NCBI GenBank assembly: GCA_038049695.1
Contig: CP142454.1
Location: 90,976,501-91,040,500, forward strand
DNA length: 64,000 nt
Reading direction: 5' to 3'
Source of the DNA: Cinnamomum chago
Lineage: Eukaryota > Streptophyta > Magnoliopsida > Laurales > Lauraceae
The notes under the pieces are model-generated. The model ran no database searches and had not been told where the DNA came from. It saw only the letters and a program-made list of their open reading frames with translations. Positions 37,014-49,356 of this stretch are shown here, piece after piece (position 1 is the first letter of the stretch; each line of letters opens with the position of its first letter). A program made the position numbers and the translations under genes.

Positions 37014-39450
37014 AATAAAGCAAAAGAAGGAAAAAATGGCCAAAAAATCGGTTTTTGAAATTTCCGCTGTATCTATCCTCGGTATACCTGCAGATCCCAG
37101 ATTTCCTCCTCTCAAAGAGGAGGAAAACCGAAAACTGCCAGTTTACCGCCGATTGTAGCAGCGGTAAAGCTTCAATTTCCGGTTTTCCTCCTCTCAGAGA
37201 GGAGGAAATCTGGAAAGTAACGAGTTTACCGCCGATTCCAGCAGCGGTAAAGCTGAGTGAGTGTCCAAATAAAGTCGCAAGGCCTTTCCATTTCCAACTA
37301 AAAAATAATAGAATGAAAGAAACGATAGTTGCTTTTTTCTCGCAGCGTATTTCCAGTGAACACCCATATGATATGAATAGGGAGAAAAAAATCACACAAG
37401 CTGACTTTGGCAATTGACACATGTTGAATTCAATTTCTAGTCTTTCTAATATATGTGCTTCCCCATAAATAAATGTAGAAATATATAAATGGTCAGCAAA
37501 TATCATCGCCATAATTAAAGAATAAAATCTTAGATATCACTCTAATAAAGCAATTTGCTCCTGTCTACAACTCCATCCTTAAATCTTTCATCACTCGTAG
37601 TCCTTGATGGTCATCCGTGTGAATCACTTGATAATAAATTCTTAAAAATTCAATTCCATCCAAACAGAGTGGCCTTTAAGGGAGCACATCTGTGAAAGAA
37701 AATTTAAAAGCATTGAGTGTTATCACGAATCTAATCTAGAGCAATGACACAAAAGGTTTTGCAAACTTGTTATCAACATCTAAGCTTTATTTTTGTTGAC
37801 ATGCTTAGATTTGGAGACTCTCTGGACCTAACCAGAAAGCTGAACGACTGATGGAACTGGTCAAATCAAGCTCGATAACTATTTAGGACCGTAGCAAAAC
37901 AACACACGTTCGCTTCCACGCATAGAAAGGCAGTGATGTCTCGACTACTACGGGATGTCTGTACGGTTGCAAACGGAATGGTTTCGGATCGGAACGATAG
38001 TGGACTCGGACCCGTTTCTGAATAACGGTTCCGGTTGTGATTCTGGTTCTGTCTCGTAACTCGTTTAGTTGGTCCAGACCCATTTCTGAATAACGGTTCC
38101 GGTTCTGAATCCGGTTTTGACTCGTAACTTGTTTAGTTGGTTCCAGACCCGGCTCCAATAGGATAACCCGGATCCGGGTCTACCTAGAGGACAGGAATCC
38201 TGTTCCAAAATTGATTCTAATTTATCTTTATTCTTCATGTCTCCTAAAATAAGCATATCATTCAACTCGTAACAATGCGTCAAGTCCACTACCGCGAATA
38301 TTGTACGTAAAAATGTCCACAAAAAGGGAGTTAATTTTGAGGTACAATTTGCAATATCAAATGCTCATAAGCCGGGTCCACGCGTCGGAACCTATATGGA
38401 CCCAGAGCCGTTTATCAATCGGAACCTAAAATTGGTTCCGGACCCGGACCCGTTTATGAAGCGGGACCTAAAATAGGTTCCCGACCCGGTTTTTTACGGG
38501 TCGGAACTTCTGGGTAATCGGATACCCGTTTGGCCCCTACATGTTTGCGATTGTAGACTCTTTTTTTTTTCTCCGATTGAAATGAAGGTTCTACTGGTAT
38601 CACGTACATACTCGATCGTAGATTTTAGGATCTCTGGGTTTTTATTGTAACAATTATGCACCCTGTATAGAAGAGTCAATAATTTCGTAGAACCAAAGAT
38701 ATATTTAGTTTGGAGATTTCTTGGGAAATTTAGGTTGTGCATGGCTATGAGATACTCAAACACATACATCCTTGTCATGGGCTGCATTCTCACTTTGGGA
38801 TCAGCAAAACCGATGTTCAATGTATGAGCTAAAAAACAAGTGAGATAAGAAAGAGAAGGTGGAATCGGATCCAGACCCGGAACCGTTTCGGAACCGCTTC
38901 CTTGTCTTCGGAACCAGAACACGAACAATATATGGGACGGGTCTAGATCAAGGTCCGGGTCTAGGTAAAGAATGATATTAAAAAAAAAACATAATTTTTT
39001 TAGGAGAGATTTTAGAAAATTGAGGTAATATGTTGGTTATCGGGTCCACGGGTCCGAACCAAGGTGGAACCGGACCCGGACCCATTTTCTTATTGGGGCA
39101 TGATTAAGGACCCAGACCCGGTTTTAACGGGTCGGAACCTCCGCGTAATCGGAGAATCGAGGACCCACTTACATCCCTAGTCGTACGCCACCTCAGCAGT
39201 GAGAGGTCATGGGTTTGAGACCTCGCATCACTGCTCCCTCCCTCCCTCATAAATATATCTATATATATTTTGGCCGAACGGGTATTCCGGCTCTCAAGCA
39301 CTAAGTGCAAATAAATAAATAAATAACCCGAGCACGGTCCATCTATTAATAACTTAACCCCATACCCAAAGCCCAATCCATGAGCTCAGTTACAAACAAA
39401 GAAAACACACTCCTTTTTAAGAGAAGAAATAAAAATGCTACTCTCTCACC
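37014..39450. repeat. Array unit 11, left part (mosaic, sister of unit 9)
   Basis: This is the left part of unit 11, cut by the copia element. From about 37,880 to 39,100 it carries the same older-subtype markers as unit 9, including the shared change TGATTCTGG near 38,040. Its first 400 bases differ from unit 9. The last five bases (39,446-39,450, TCACC) are the copia target duplication. Without the insertion the unit measures 2,618 bp. Confidence 0.9.
39446..39450. repeat. Copia target site duplication, left copy
   Basis: TCACC lies directly before the left LTR. The same five bases follow the right LTR. The intact site can be read in unit 9 at 23,310-23,314. Confidence 0.93.
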
Positions 39451-41470
39451 TGAAAGTTTATGCATATCAGATCTTGGGAGAGACTAACATGGCTGATTTG
39501 AGGTTGTTCAAGTTTTAAAAACTAGAAAAACAGATCTGATATCAGCCATAAAACCATGCATAAAAGTCCATGAAATCATGATCAACATGTGTCTAAATCA
39601 AGGAGAAGATAGACACTATTACCTTGATGATTCGTATGCTTTAAATCTCTGAAAGAAGAAGCTTCAAAGATCTGAAATCACCAGCAGAAGACAGCACAGG
39701 TGCAGAAATCTATGTGCAGGAATTTCCTGCAACAATGCTCCTTTTAGTCTTCTCCTCTATTCCCCTTTCTATAATCTGATTGGCTATTGCTGGTGGGAAC
39801 AAACTAGGCTTCCTCCTAACTGTTTTCCCTTGATTTTATGTGAGAAAACCAGACCTGATATGGTCTTTCTCTAGGAGCAAAAACGTGGACCAGCAGGGAC
39901 ACTTTTCTTGTGCAAGATGACAATGGACGTCCAAAGATGGTGCTGGCTGTTTTCTTTCTCCCTCACGCCCAAAAGGGTTTCTCTCCTTCTTAATACACTA
40001 TCTCCTTATTCACGCCCAAGAGAGAACCCTATATATGATGGCTGAAAACTTGGAGAGAAAGTCTCTTGATATAATTAGGAAACCAAGAGAGAAACTAGGA
40101 ACTTTCCAAAAAAGGAAACTAACTTCACCATGGACGTCCAGCCCTCTTTCCTTTCTAGTTTAGTTTCTAAATAAAATTAGAAGCCTACTAAACTTAAGGA
40201 GAACTTGCACAAAAAGAAATCCTTCCAAGTGATAGGACCTACACAACCTTGGGACCCACATACTAGGGACCACATTGGTTAGCCTACACATACTATGGTC
40301 CATGCAACAAATAATTTTTCTAGAGTTGTAATTCATGTATGCCATCATGGGCCTATTTGAATTTACACTCAAAATTATTTCTCCACACATTTAAACAATT
40401 TAGGAAACCTTGCCAATCTAGGAAAGTGGCTAGAGAAGGGACCAAAAGACATATTTGCCCTTGGCTCCCAAAATGACCAAAATGTCCATGCTAACCCCAT
40501 AGCAACATCAAGATCATTTTAACCCTAACTCATTCCACTAAAGAGTTATGGTTGCACTCCAGGGACAAATATTAAATTGCAATTAAAGCTCATCATAGAC
40601 TGACGATTGTCTTTGACCTACCAAGTACAATGACCATAATGCCCCTCTATGTAACATCCATAATCAAGTAGGTTAACCGATGTACTATCTACCTTCTTGA
40701 TTACATCTCAACCTTAGAACTTCATACCCTTGACTTAATCATCATCCGGATATCATTCTCTTGATCCAGGGAGCGACCCACAAGTTCAATATCCATATGG
40801 AACATCCATATACTAAGATCTTAGATTCTGATGATTAATCGGATAATTCTAAGGGGACGATCATTCCATCATGTGATGGCATAGATTCCATATTGCATTT
40901 GCACGTCCCAACTAATCAAGCCCGAGCACCCAAAACACAGAGCTGTTGACCCATGAACAGGATCTCACCCATAGTGAATTAAAGCACAAGAACTTGACTT
41001 CGTCAGTTCATCCACAAATGCTCAAGATTAAGAGCACTGGTCACTCAGTAGCAAGAGGTGATTTGATCTCTCTCTGTGATAGTACTATTTTAGAGATCAC
41101 ACCTACAAGTGGTCCTGTTCAATGCATGACACATGCACTAATGAGATAAATCCGGAAAACCCTCCTGTGACTTAGGTAAGTCACCCTGAATACAAGAGAG
41201 TATCTCATTATAACTTATACCAAGATGAAGTGCCCAACTCCATCTCTCAATTATGAACAAGTTTATTGTTTCAAGTGTCCATGACTCAGACCTAACTGTG
41301 TGTAGCCACTACACACCTAAGTCATTACTAGAAAACAATGGGCCTTATACAACCATACATATACACAAGTATAAAGAGAAAGAAGTCATTCCATTAAATA
41401 ACCAATAAATATCCAGTTACAGAGATGAGAGTGCAGTCAGTGGGCTTTAGGGCATACACCAATCCCAACA
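39451..41470 (-). repeat. Copia 3' LTR
   Basis: This LTR is 2,020 bp with TG/CA ends in element orientation. It matches the right LTR almost base for base. It contains no gene; short frames here recur in the other LTR only because the two are copies. Confidence 0.95.
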
Positions 41471-41482
41471 ATCTCCCACTTG
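41471..41482 (-). other. Copia polypurine tract
   Basis: In element orientation AAGTGGGAGAT lies directly before the 3' LTR, in the position where plus-strand priming occurs. Confidence 0.85.
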
Positions 41483-41501
41483 CACTAAAGATCACTACGA
41501 C

Positions 41502-44500
41502 CTAACCTAACTCCCATAGACTCAACATGTGAAGTAAAGACTTTCTCAGAAGAGTCTTAGTAAATGGGTCAGCTAAGTTATTTGCTGAGGCAATCTGCTC
41601 TTCCACTATTTCTCCATCCTGAACGAATTCCCGGATTAAGTGGTACTTTCTCTGAATATGCTTGCCTTTCTTGTGATTCCTGGGCTCTTTGCCGTTAGCT
41701 ACTGCTCCAGTATTGTCGCAGTACATGACAATCGGTTTCTGCAATGCAGGAACAACTCCTAATTCCAATAGGAATTTTCTGAGCCATACTGCTTCCTTCG
41801 CAGCTTCCGATGCCGCCACATACTCTGCTTCCATGGTAGAATCAGCAGTACAATCTTGCTTGACACTTCTCCATGATATAGCCCCTCCTGATAGAGTAAA
41901 CACGTATCCCGAGGTAGACTTTCTGCCATCTACATCCGACTGGAAATCAGAATCTGTATACGCCAGTGGCGTTAGATCATCTGCTCGGTAGGTTAGCATA
42001 TAATCTTTCGTTCTCCGAAGATACTTGAATATATGCTTAACAGCTGTCCAGTGCATTGGTCCAGGGTTTGATTGATATCTACTAACCATGCCAACGGCAA
42101 AGCAGATATCTGGTCTAGTACACAACATTGCATACATGAGGCTTCCAACAGCTGAAGCATATGGTACTCTCCTCATGCTTTCTATCTCCTCGGGTGTCTT
42201 CGGACATTGATTCCAAGATAGTGGTACTCCATGTCTAGAAGGTAGCAAGCCCTTCTTGGAGTCATGCATGTTATACTTGACCAATATCTTCTCAATATAC
42301 GAAGATTGGGATAAGGCTAACATCTTGTTCTTGCGATCTCGCATAAGCTTGATCCCTAAGACATAGCTTGCCTCACCCAAATCCTTCATTTGAAATTGAG
42401 ATGATAACCAAACCTTTGTAGACGACATCATGCCAACATCATTTCCAATGAGTAATATGTCATCCACATACAGGACTAAAAATGCAACTGCGTTTCCACT
42501 CCCTTTCTTATACACACATGGTTCATCAATGTTTTGATCAAAGCCAAAGGATTTGACTGCCTGATTAAACTTGATGTTCCATGCCCTAGATGCTTGCTTA
42601 AGTCCATAAATGGACTTCTTAAGCTTACAGACCATGTTCTCTTGGCCACCAGCAATGAATCCCTCTGGTTGCATCATATAGATGCATTCGTCAAGACTTC
42701 CATTAAGGAAAGCTGTCTTGACATCCATCTGCCATATCTCGTAGTCATAATGACATGCAATGGCTAAGAGAATCCTTATGGACTTAAGCATAGCCACTGG
42801 TGAAAAGGTTTCCTCATAATCGATACCCTCTTTCTGAGTATATCCTTTCGCCACCAGTCTTGCTTTGAAGGTTTCAACCTTCCCATCCACTCCTCTCTTT
42901 CTTTTGTAGATCCACTTGCACCCTATGGGTTTGATCCCTTCAGGTGCATCCACAAGTTCCCAGACTTGATTGGAATACAGAGAATCCAATTCAGATTTCA
43001 TCGCTTGCTGCCACATGTCAGCATCTATATCCTTTACTGCTTCATCGTAACTAGTAGGATCCTCAACCAGATCCTCGGAGTCTGTCATAAAAGACACTCC
43101 TAGGTATCTATCTGGTGGTCTAGAAATTCTCCCACTACGACGAGGCTCCGGAGTGTTAAAAGGAATGTCTTGATTTTCTACAGCCTCAGGATCTGGCACA
43201 GGTGCTGAAGGAGTTTCTAAAAGAATCTCCTCAAGGGTTTCTTTACAACCAAGCTCTTGGCGCATCATGCAATCATCCTCCAAGTATCTAGCATGAGTGC
43301 TGATAAGCACCTTTTGCTCCTTTGGATGATAAAAGATGCCTCCTCTCGTTCCCTTAGGATACCCAATGAAGTAGCACATTTCCGATCTGGGTTCTAGCTT
43401 GGTAGCTTTATCATTCAGTACATAGGCTGGACAACCCCAAATGTGAATATGTCTTAAACTGGGTTTTCGACCTGTCCACATTTCTTGAGGTGTCCTAGGT
43501 ACTGATTTAGAAGGTACCAGATTCAAAAATGTATGTTGCTGCTTCTAGGGCATATCCCCAAAATGATATGGGTAGGGTTGCATGACTCATCATGGACCTT
43601 ACCATATCTAGAAGGGTACGGTTTCTTCTCTCTGCTACACCATTTTGCTGGGGTGTACCCGGTGCAGACAACTGAGACACAATCCCATGTTGTGTGAGGT
43701 ACTCCTTGAACTCACCCAGGAGGTACTCGCCACCTCGATCAGATCGAAGAGCTTTGATATGTTTCCCTAGTTGTAGCTCCGCCTCAGCCTTGAATTGTTT
43801 GAACTTATCAAACGCTTCAGACTTGCGTCGCATTAGGTACACATATCCATACCTAGAGTAATCATCGGTGAAGGTGATGAAATACTCATAACCTCCTCTA
43901 GCTAGTTTGTTCATAGGACCACACACATCAGTGTGAACCAATTCTAACAACTCCTTTGACCTTAGTCCCTTTCCAGAGAATGACCTTTTGGTCATCTTTC
44001 CCATGAGACAAGATTCACACTGAGGTAAAGGTTCGAGATCTAATGAGCTCAAAGGCCCATCCTCTACCAACCTCTGAATCCGTTTTAGGTTAATGTGACC
44101 CAAACGTAAGTGCCAAAGATAAGTGTCATTGGTCGAAGATACCTTCCTCTTATGGGAAGCTGAGCTTTCTAGTTGTACATTGTGCAGTGAGGGAGCAATA
44201 GGATATATATAAAATAAGTTATCATGCATTCTACCGGAACATATAATATTTCCATCTCTACCGATATCAACACCAGAATGGAAAGTAACTGAATAATTAA
44301 ATTCAATGAGTCTGGAAACTGAAATTAAATTCTTCCTTATGTCCGGAACATAGATAACATTGTTTAAAACTAATATCCTATCATGCGGAAAATGTAAGGT
44401 AACAGCTCCCACTGCAACAACCCATATCTTTGCTCCATTTCCGACTCTTAGGTCAAATTCTCCTTTCTCAAGCCTTTTCATTATCTGAAACCCCTGCAAT

Positions 44501-44600
44501 GAATTGCATATGTGATTAGTGGATCCAGAGTCTACTATCCATGAATCAGTAGAATCAACCACATGACAGGTTTCAATGTAATAGGAAAGAGATATACCCT
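41502..44600 (-). mobile_element. pol: Copia pol part: protease, integrase, RT, RNase H
   Basis: Parts, in element order: aspartic protease with DSG (near 44,528); GAG-pre-integrase HHCC region (about 44.0-44.13 kb; LWHLRLGH, CESCLMGK); integrase core (about 43.6-43.95 kb; HTDVCGP, FTDDYSRYG, LRSDRGGEY); reverse transcriptase (about 42.2-42.95 kb; KARLVAKGYTQ, YVDD near 42,465); RNase H (about 41.55-41.98 kb; YTDSDF, MEAEYVAASEA). Integrase before reverse transcriptase separates copia from gypsy. The region as a whole shows about one break and is treated as a fossil. Confidence 0.9.
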
Positions 44601-45417
44601 TCTTATCTGAGCCTAGGAGCTTGGGACAATCTTTCTTCCAGTGACCTTTGAGGCCGCACTTGAAGCATTTCCCTTTGGGCTTTTCTCCTGTGCCTTTATC
44701 CTTCTTACCAGCATTGCCCTTTTTCTGCCCTTTTCCCTTACCCTGCTTCTTCTTGAACTTTTTCCCTTTCGGGTTCAGTTTAGAGGAAGACTGGGAAAAA
44801 TGAGCTTGGCCTTTAGGCTTCATGATGGCCTCTGCCGCCTGGAGTTCTTTCATTAACTCCGAGAGAGTCATGTCCAACTTGCTCATGTTGAAGTTGAGCT
44901 TGAACTGGTTGAAAGACTCCGGTAGAGTTTCTAGAATCATATCAGTCTGACTCCCCGCATCAATCTCAGCCCCTAGGATCTCAGCTTCATTGAAACAATC
45001 CATCATCTTGAGCATGTGCTCTCTGACAGGTGTTCCCTCAGCCATCCTGGTATTCATGATTGTCCTTAAAGCAGCTTGCCTAGCTGGCCTGCTTTTGTCT
45101 GCGAACATCTCAGACAAGGACAACATGATGTCTGCAGCTGTGTCCATTTGCTCATGCTGCGTTTGCAACACGTTGGACATGGAAGCAAGCATATAGCATT
45201 TGGCCATGCTATTAGCCTTTTTCCATTTCTTTTCGGCCTCTAGCTGGTCATCTGTAGAATAATCATCAACGGTAGGACAGGGTTCCGACAGAACATACTT
45301 GTACTCCTCAGCGGTGAGTACTATGTTCAGGTTTCTTTTCCAGTCTACGTAATTAGGGCCAGTCAATTTGTTCTCACGCAGAATACTCATCAATGGGCTA
45401 AAAGAGTCATTCCCCAT
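44600..45417 (-). mobile_element. gag: Copia gag part
   Basis: The likely start is at 45,417, reading MGNDSFSPL. A gag domain of the plant copia type follows (LTGPNYVDWKRNL, YMLASMSNVLQ). A lysine- and glycine-rich stretch leads to a CX2CX4HX4C zinc knuckle (CFKCGLKGHWKKDC) near 44,630-44,670. It forms the virus-like particle shell and binds the RNA in this family. Confidence 0.88.
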
Positions 45418-45570
45418 CTCTCTGGATATATAACAGGTTATAATTAGACATGCATATATATGTAACATGTATATGGTGCTTGTAGTAAAAGGAAAAACAT
45501 GCACAAGACTTTTTACATTATATATAACCCTAATAATAATGTATCAGTGTCTCAACCTCCTCATAGACCC

Positions 45571-46039
45571 TCCACCGAAGGGATGGCCGAGCCTACAGTC
45601 ACGTTGAGTTAAGCCTAGCTTATTTGGATCATCACTGTCTGGATACGCATACCTAGTGATAACCCAATCACTGATTGGTTTGGCCTCATATGACAAATAA
45701 CACTAACTCCTAGGGAGAGGTTATTACCGTCTTATGTCAAGTGTATTACCATCTCTTATGAACGTTCCCAAAATGTCTACGACTTAAGTCCTCCGAAGGG
45801 AAGAGACTTTAATCCAATCTAGAAGTGATCTTTAGTAAAGAGCTCCACCGAAGGGATGGCCACTCCCACTAACGCTTCATTGACATTCTATAGAAGTGAT
45901 CTTTAGTAAAGAACTCCACCGAAGGGATGGCCGCTCCCACTAACACCTCATTACGAATATTCACATTAGTTCACCTACTAATTCATCAAAGTGATCTTTA
46001 GTAAAGAACTCCACCGAAGGGATGGCCGCTCCCACTAAC
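45571..46039 (-). repeat. Copia leader repeat: three copies of a ~50-bp block
   Basis: On the plus strand the block begins GTGATCTTTAGTAAAGA, passes CCACCGAAGGGATGGCC and ends CTCCCACTAAC. Copies start at 45,825, 45,896 and 45,991. A lone CCACCGAAGGGATGGCC core sits at about 45,572. It lies in the untranslated leader between 5' LTR and gag. Confidence 0.88.
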
Positions 46040-46854
46040 ACTCCAATGAGTTAGCATGAACCGAAATTGGAAGGCCGTGGGATTTTTCCAAATCCCTCTC
46101 CCACTTGATTATTTAACACTAGGGTTATGGGCCCACTTTGGTATCAACATATTAGATTTTAGTTTGGCATCTTTTGGAAACTAAGGGTGCCAAGGTAAAC
46201 TAAACCCTATCCAATTTTAAACCTTAGACAAATAGAAGGTGCTGGTCTAAGAGCCGTTTAAAAATAATTGCCAAACTAAAACCAATCCAATATAGAAAGA
46301 TGCCAATTTTAAGAACCTAGTGGTGGCCATGTTACTAGGTGATAAACATAGCAATTATATAAAGCATAAACCATGCATTCCATATATAAAAGCTAATAAA
46401 AGAATGCAATCCTTGATGGCTCCCTGCTATTTCGGACTTCAAATCCTTTTCCAATTAGGAAACTTGGTAAAGAGTCCTTCTTGCGCTAGGAAACCTCCAT
46501 TGCCTCCATCACCATGGGACCCGGTTTGTTGCAACCTTCCTCGCTTGAAACTTTCCTTTTCTTGCTTGTTACAATAAATCAAAATTTATACAAGCAACCC
46601 AATGAAAAACAAAAACCCAAAATTACATTGGAGATTCCTATGCTTTTCAAGAAAGCTTACATCAAGACTAGTTGAAATAAAAGTAAGGAAATAATTACAA
46701 CTTCATATGATTGCTAACCGCGCAATCGTACATATTTCAACTAATAAAAACCATCCAAATCCACACACATACATGCGAACCATCAAGGATGCAATATATG
46801 GCTGCAAACAAAGAGGTTAGTGCATGCAATATTGCTATGAACAGCACTATTCAT
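46040..46854. other. Copia leader, no gene seen
   Basis: This is the central part of the ~1.6-kb leader between the two tandem-repeat blocks. It is AT-rich, with phrases such as CCAAACTAAAACC recurring in diverged form. I see no coding sequence. Confidence 0.6.
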
Positions 46855-47095
46855 CAACCTGAAATTATTCCAGCAATCTGGAAAAAAATTTCTGCACACT
46901 ACAACTGCAGTAAACTGAGTTTTGAAAAATTCCAGCACCCTGGAACAATTTCTGCACACTATATAGGCAGCATACAACAATCTGAAATTGTTCCAGCAGC
47001 CTAAAAAAAATTCTGCACTCCTATCCTGCAGTAAACTATGATCTGTGCAAATTCCAGCAGCTTTGAAATAATTTCTGCACTCCTAATAGGCAGCC
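46855..47095 (-). repeat. Copia leader repeat: four diverged ~62-bp copies
   Basis: On the plus strand the repeated phrase is ATT(A/G)TTCCAGCA, then CTGGA or similar, then TTTCTGCAC(A/T)C, then GCAGTAAACT or AGGCAGC. Copies start near 46,859, 46,920, 46,982 and 47,046, next to the primer site. Confidence 0.75.
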
Positions 47096-47160
47096 ACCAT
47101 GCCCTTAATTAATCTAGGAATGTAAGAAACACAACATGGGATCATGATATCACATGGAAA

Positions 47161-47173
47161 GGCTCTGATACCA
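47161..47173 (-). other. Copia primer binding site (tRNA-iMet)
   Basis: In element orientation TGGTATCAGAGCC lies one base after the 5' LTR. It is complementary to the 3' end of initiator Met-tRNA, the usual copia primer. Confidence 0.93.
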
Positions 47174-47174
47174 A

Positions 47175-49170
47175 TGAAAGTTTATGCATATCAGATCTTG
47201 GGAGAGACTAACATGGCTGATTTGAGGTTGTTCAAGTTTTAAAAACTAGAAAAACAGATCTGATATCAGCCATAAAACCATGCATAAAAGTCCATGAAAT
47301 CATGATCAACATGTGTCTAAATCAAGGAGAAGATAGAAGACTATTACCTTGATGATTTGTATGCTTTAAATCTCTGAAAGAAGAAGCTTCAAAGATCTGA
47401 AATCAGCCAGCAGAAGACAGCACAGGTGCAGAAATCTATGTGCAGGAATTTCCTGCAACAATGCTCCTTTTAGTCTTCTCCTCTATTCCCCTTTCTATAA
47501 TCTGATTGGCTATTGCTGGTGGGAACAAACTAGGCTTCCTCCTAACTGTTTTCCCTTGATTTTATGTGAGAAAACCAGACCTGATATGGTCTTTCTCTAG
47601 GAGCAAAAACGTGGACCAGCAGGGACACTTTTCTTGTGCAAGATGACAATGGACGTCCAAAGATGGTGCTGGCTGTTTTCTTTCTCCCTCACGCCCAAAA
47701 GGGTTTCTCTCCTTCTTAATACACTATCTCCTTATTCACGCCCAAGAGAGAACCCTATATATGATGGCTGAAAACTTGGAGAGAAAGTCTCTTGATATAA
47801 TTAGGAAACCAAGAGAGAAACTAGGAACTTTCCAAAAAAGGAAACTAACTTCACCATGGACGTCCAGCCCTCTTTCCTTTCTAGTTTAGTTTCTAAATAA
47901 AATTAGAAGCCTACTAAACTTAAGGAGAACTTGCACAAAAAGAAATCCTTCCAAGTGATAGGACCTACACAACCTTGGGACCCACATACTAGGGACCACA
48001 TTGGTTAGCCTACACATACTATGGTCCATGCAACAAATAATTTTTCTAGAGTTGTAATTCATGTATGCCATCATGGGCCTATTTGAATTTACACTCAAAA
48101 TTATTTCTCCACACATTTAAACAATTTAGGAAACCTTGCCAATCTAGGAAAGTGGCTAGAGAAGGGACCAAAAGACATATTTGCCCTTGGCTCCCAAAAT
48201 GACCAAAATATCCATGCTAACCCCATAGCAACATCAAGATCATTTTAACCCTAACTCATTCCACTAAAGAGTTATGGTTGCACTCCAGGGACAAATATTA
48301 AATTGCAATTAAAGCTCATCATAGACTGACGATTGTCTTTGACCTACCAAGTACAATGACCATAATGCCCCTCTATGTAACATCCATAATCAAGTAGGTT
48401 AACCGATGTACTATCTACCTTCTTGATTACATCTCAACCTTAGAACTTCATACCCTTGACTTAATCATCATCCGGATATCATTCTCTTGATCCAGGGAGC
48501 GACCCACAAGTTCAATATCCATATGGAACATCCATATACTAAGATCTTAGATTCTGATGATTAATCGGATAATTCTAAGGGGACGATCATTCCATCATGT
48601 GATGGCATAGATTCCATATTGCATTTGCACGTCCCAACTAATCAAGCCCGAGCACCCAAAACACAGAGCTGTTGACCCATGAACAGGATCTCACCCACTT
48701 CGTCAGTTCATCCACAAATGCTCAAGATTAAGAGCACTGGTCACTCAGTAGCAAGAGGTGATTTGATCTCTCTCTGTGATAGTACTATTTTAGAGATCAC
48801 ACCTACAAGTGGTCCTGTTCAATGCATGACACATGCACTAATGAGATAAATCTGGAAAACCCTCTTGTGACTTAGGTAAGTCACCCTGAATACAAGAGAG
48901 TATCTCATTATAACTTATACCAAGATGAAGTGCCCAACTCCATCTCTCAGTTATGAACAAGTTTATTGTTTCAAGTGTCCATGACTCAGACCTAACTGTG
49001 TGTAGCCACTACACACCTAAGTCATTACTAGAAAACAATGGGCCTTATACAACCATACATATACACAAGTATAAAGAGAAAGAAGTCATTCCATTAAATA
49101 ACACATAAATATCCAGTTACAGAGATGAGAGTGCAGTCAGTGGGCTTTAGGGCATACACCAATCCCAACA
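47175..49170 (-). repeat. Copia 5' LTR
   Basis: This LTR is 1,996 bp. It would hold the element promoter in its outer part. I did not pin a TATA box with confidence. Confidence 0.95.
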
Positions 49171-49175
49171 TCACC
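49171..49175. repeat. Copia target site duplication, right copy
   Basis: TCACC lies directly after the right LTR, and the interrupted array unit continues from it. Confidence 0.93.
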
Positions 49176-49356
49176 TTCTGATTCTACTGCATCCTAAATT
49201 TTGTTCTCTCCTATATTGACCATTTACTTCGCTTCAACGGTAAAATAAAATTACGATTTATTGTGTGTTTATTGTGATTTGATATTATTTCATCCAATTG
49301 TTATTAACACATGGCCATCCATCATTTTGTGAACCAAGCCCCGACCCGTGACCCAC
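49171..49356. repeat. Array unit 11, right part
   Basis: The end of unit 11 resumes after the copia element, beginning with the repeated TCACC. Confidence 0.93.

Larger units (their letters stand above)
39451..49170 (-). mobile_element. Ty1-copia LTR retrotransposon, nearly whole, young
   Basis: This 9,720-bp element lies on the minus strand and is flanked by the 5-bp target duplication TCACC. The LTRs are 2,020 bp (left, 3') and 1,996 bp (right, 5'). They start TGTTGGGATTGG and end CTTTCA in element orientation. A tRNA-iMet primer site and a purine tract are present. The coding order gag, protease, integrase, reverse transcriptase, RNase H defines Ty1-copia. By eye the LTRs differ at well under 1% of positions besides a short length difference. 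With a commonly used grass substitution rate this suggests an age of order 0.1-0.2 million years. The element looks almost whole, with about one break in the coding region. Lineage within copia is not resolved. Confidence 0.95.

Noticed and set aside
40160-40390. 76-residue frame, repeated at 47,886-48,116
   Set aside because: Both copies lie inside the two LTRs of one element and match only because LTRs are copies.
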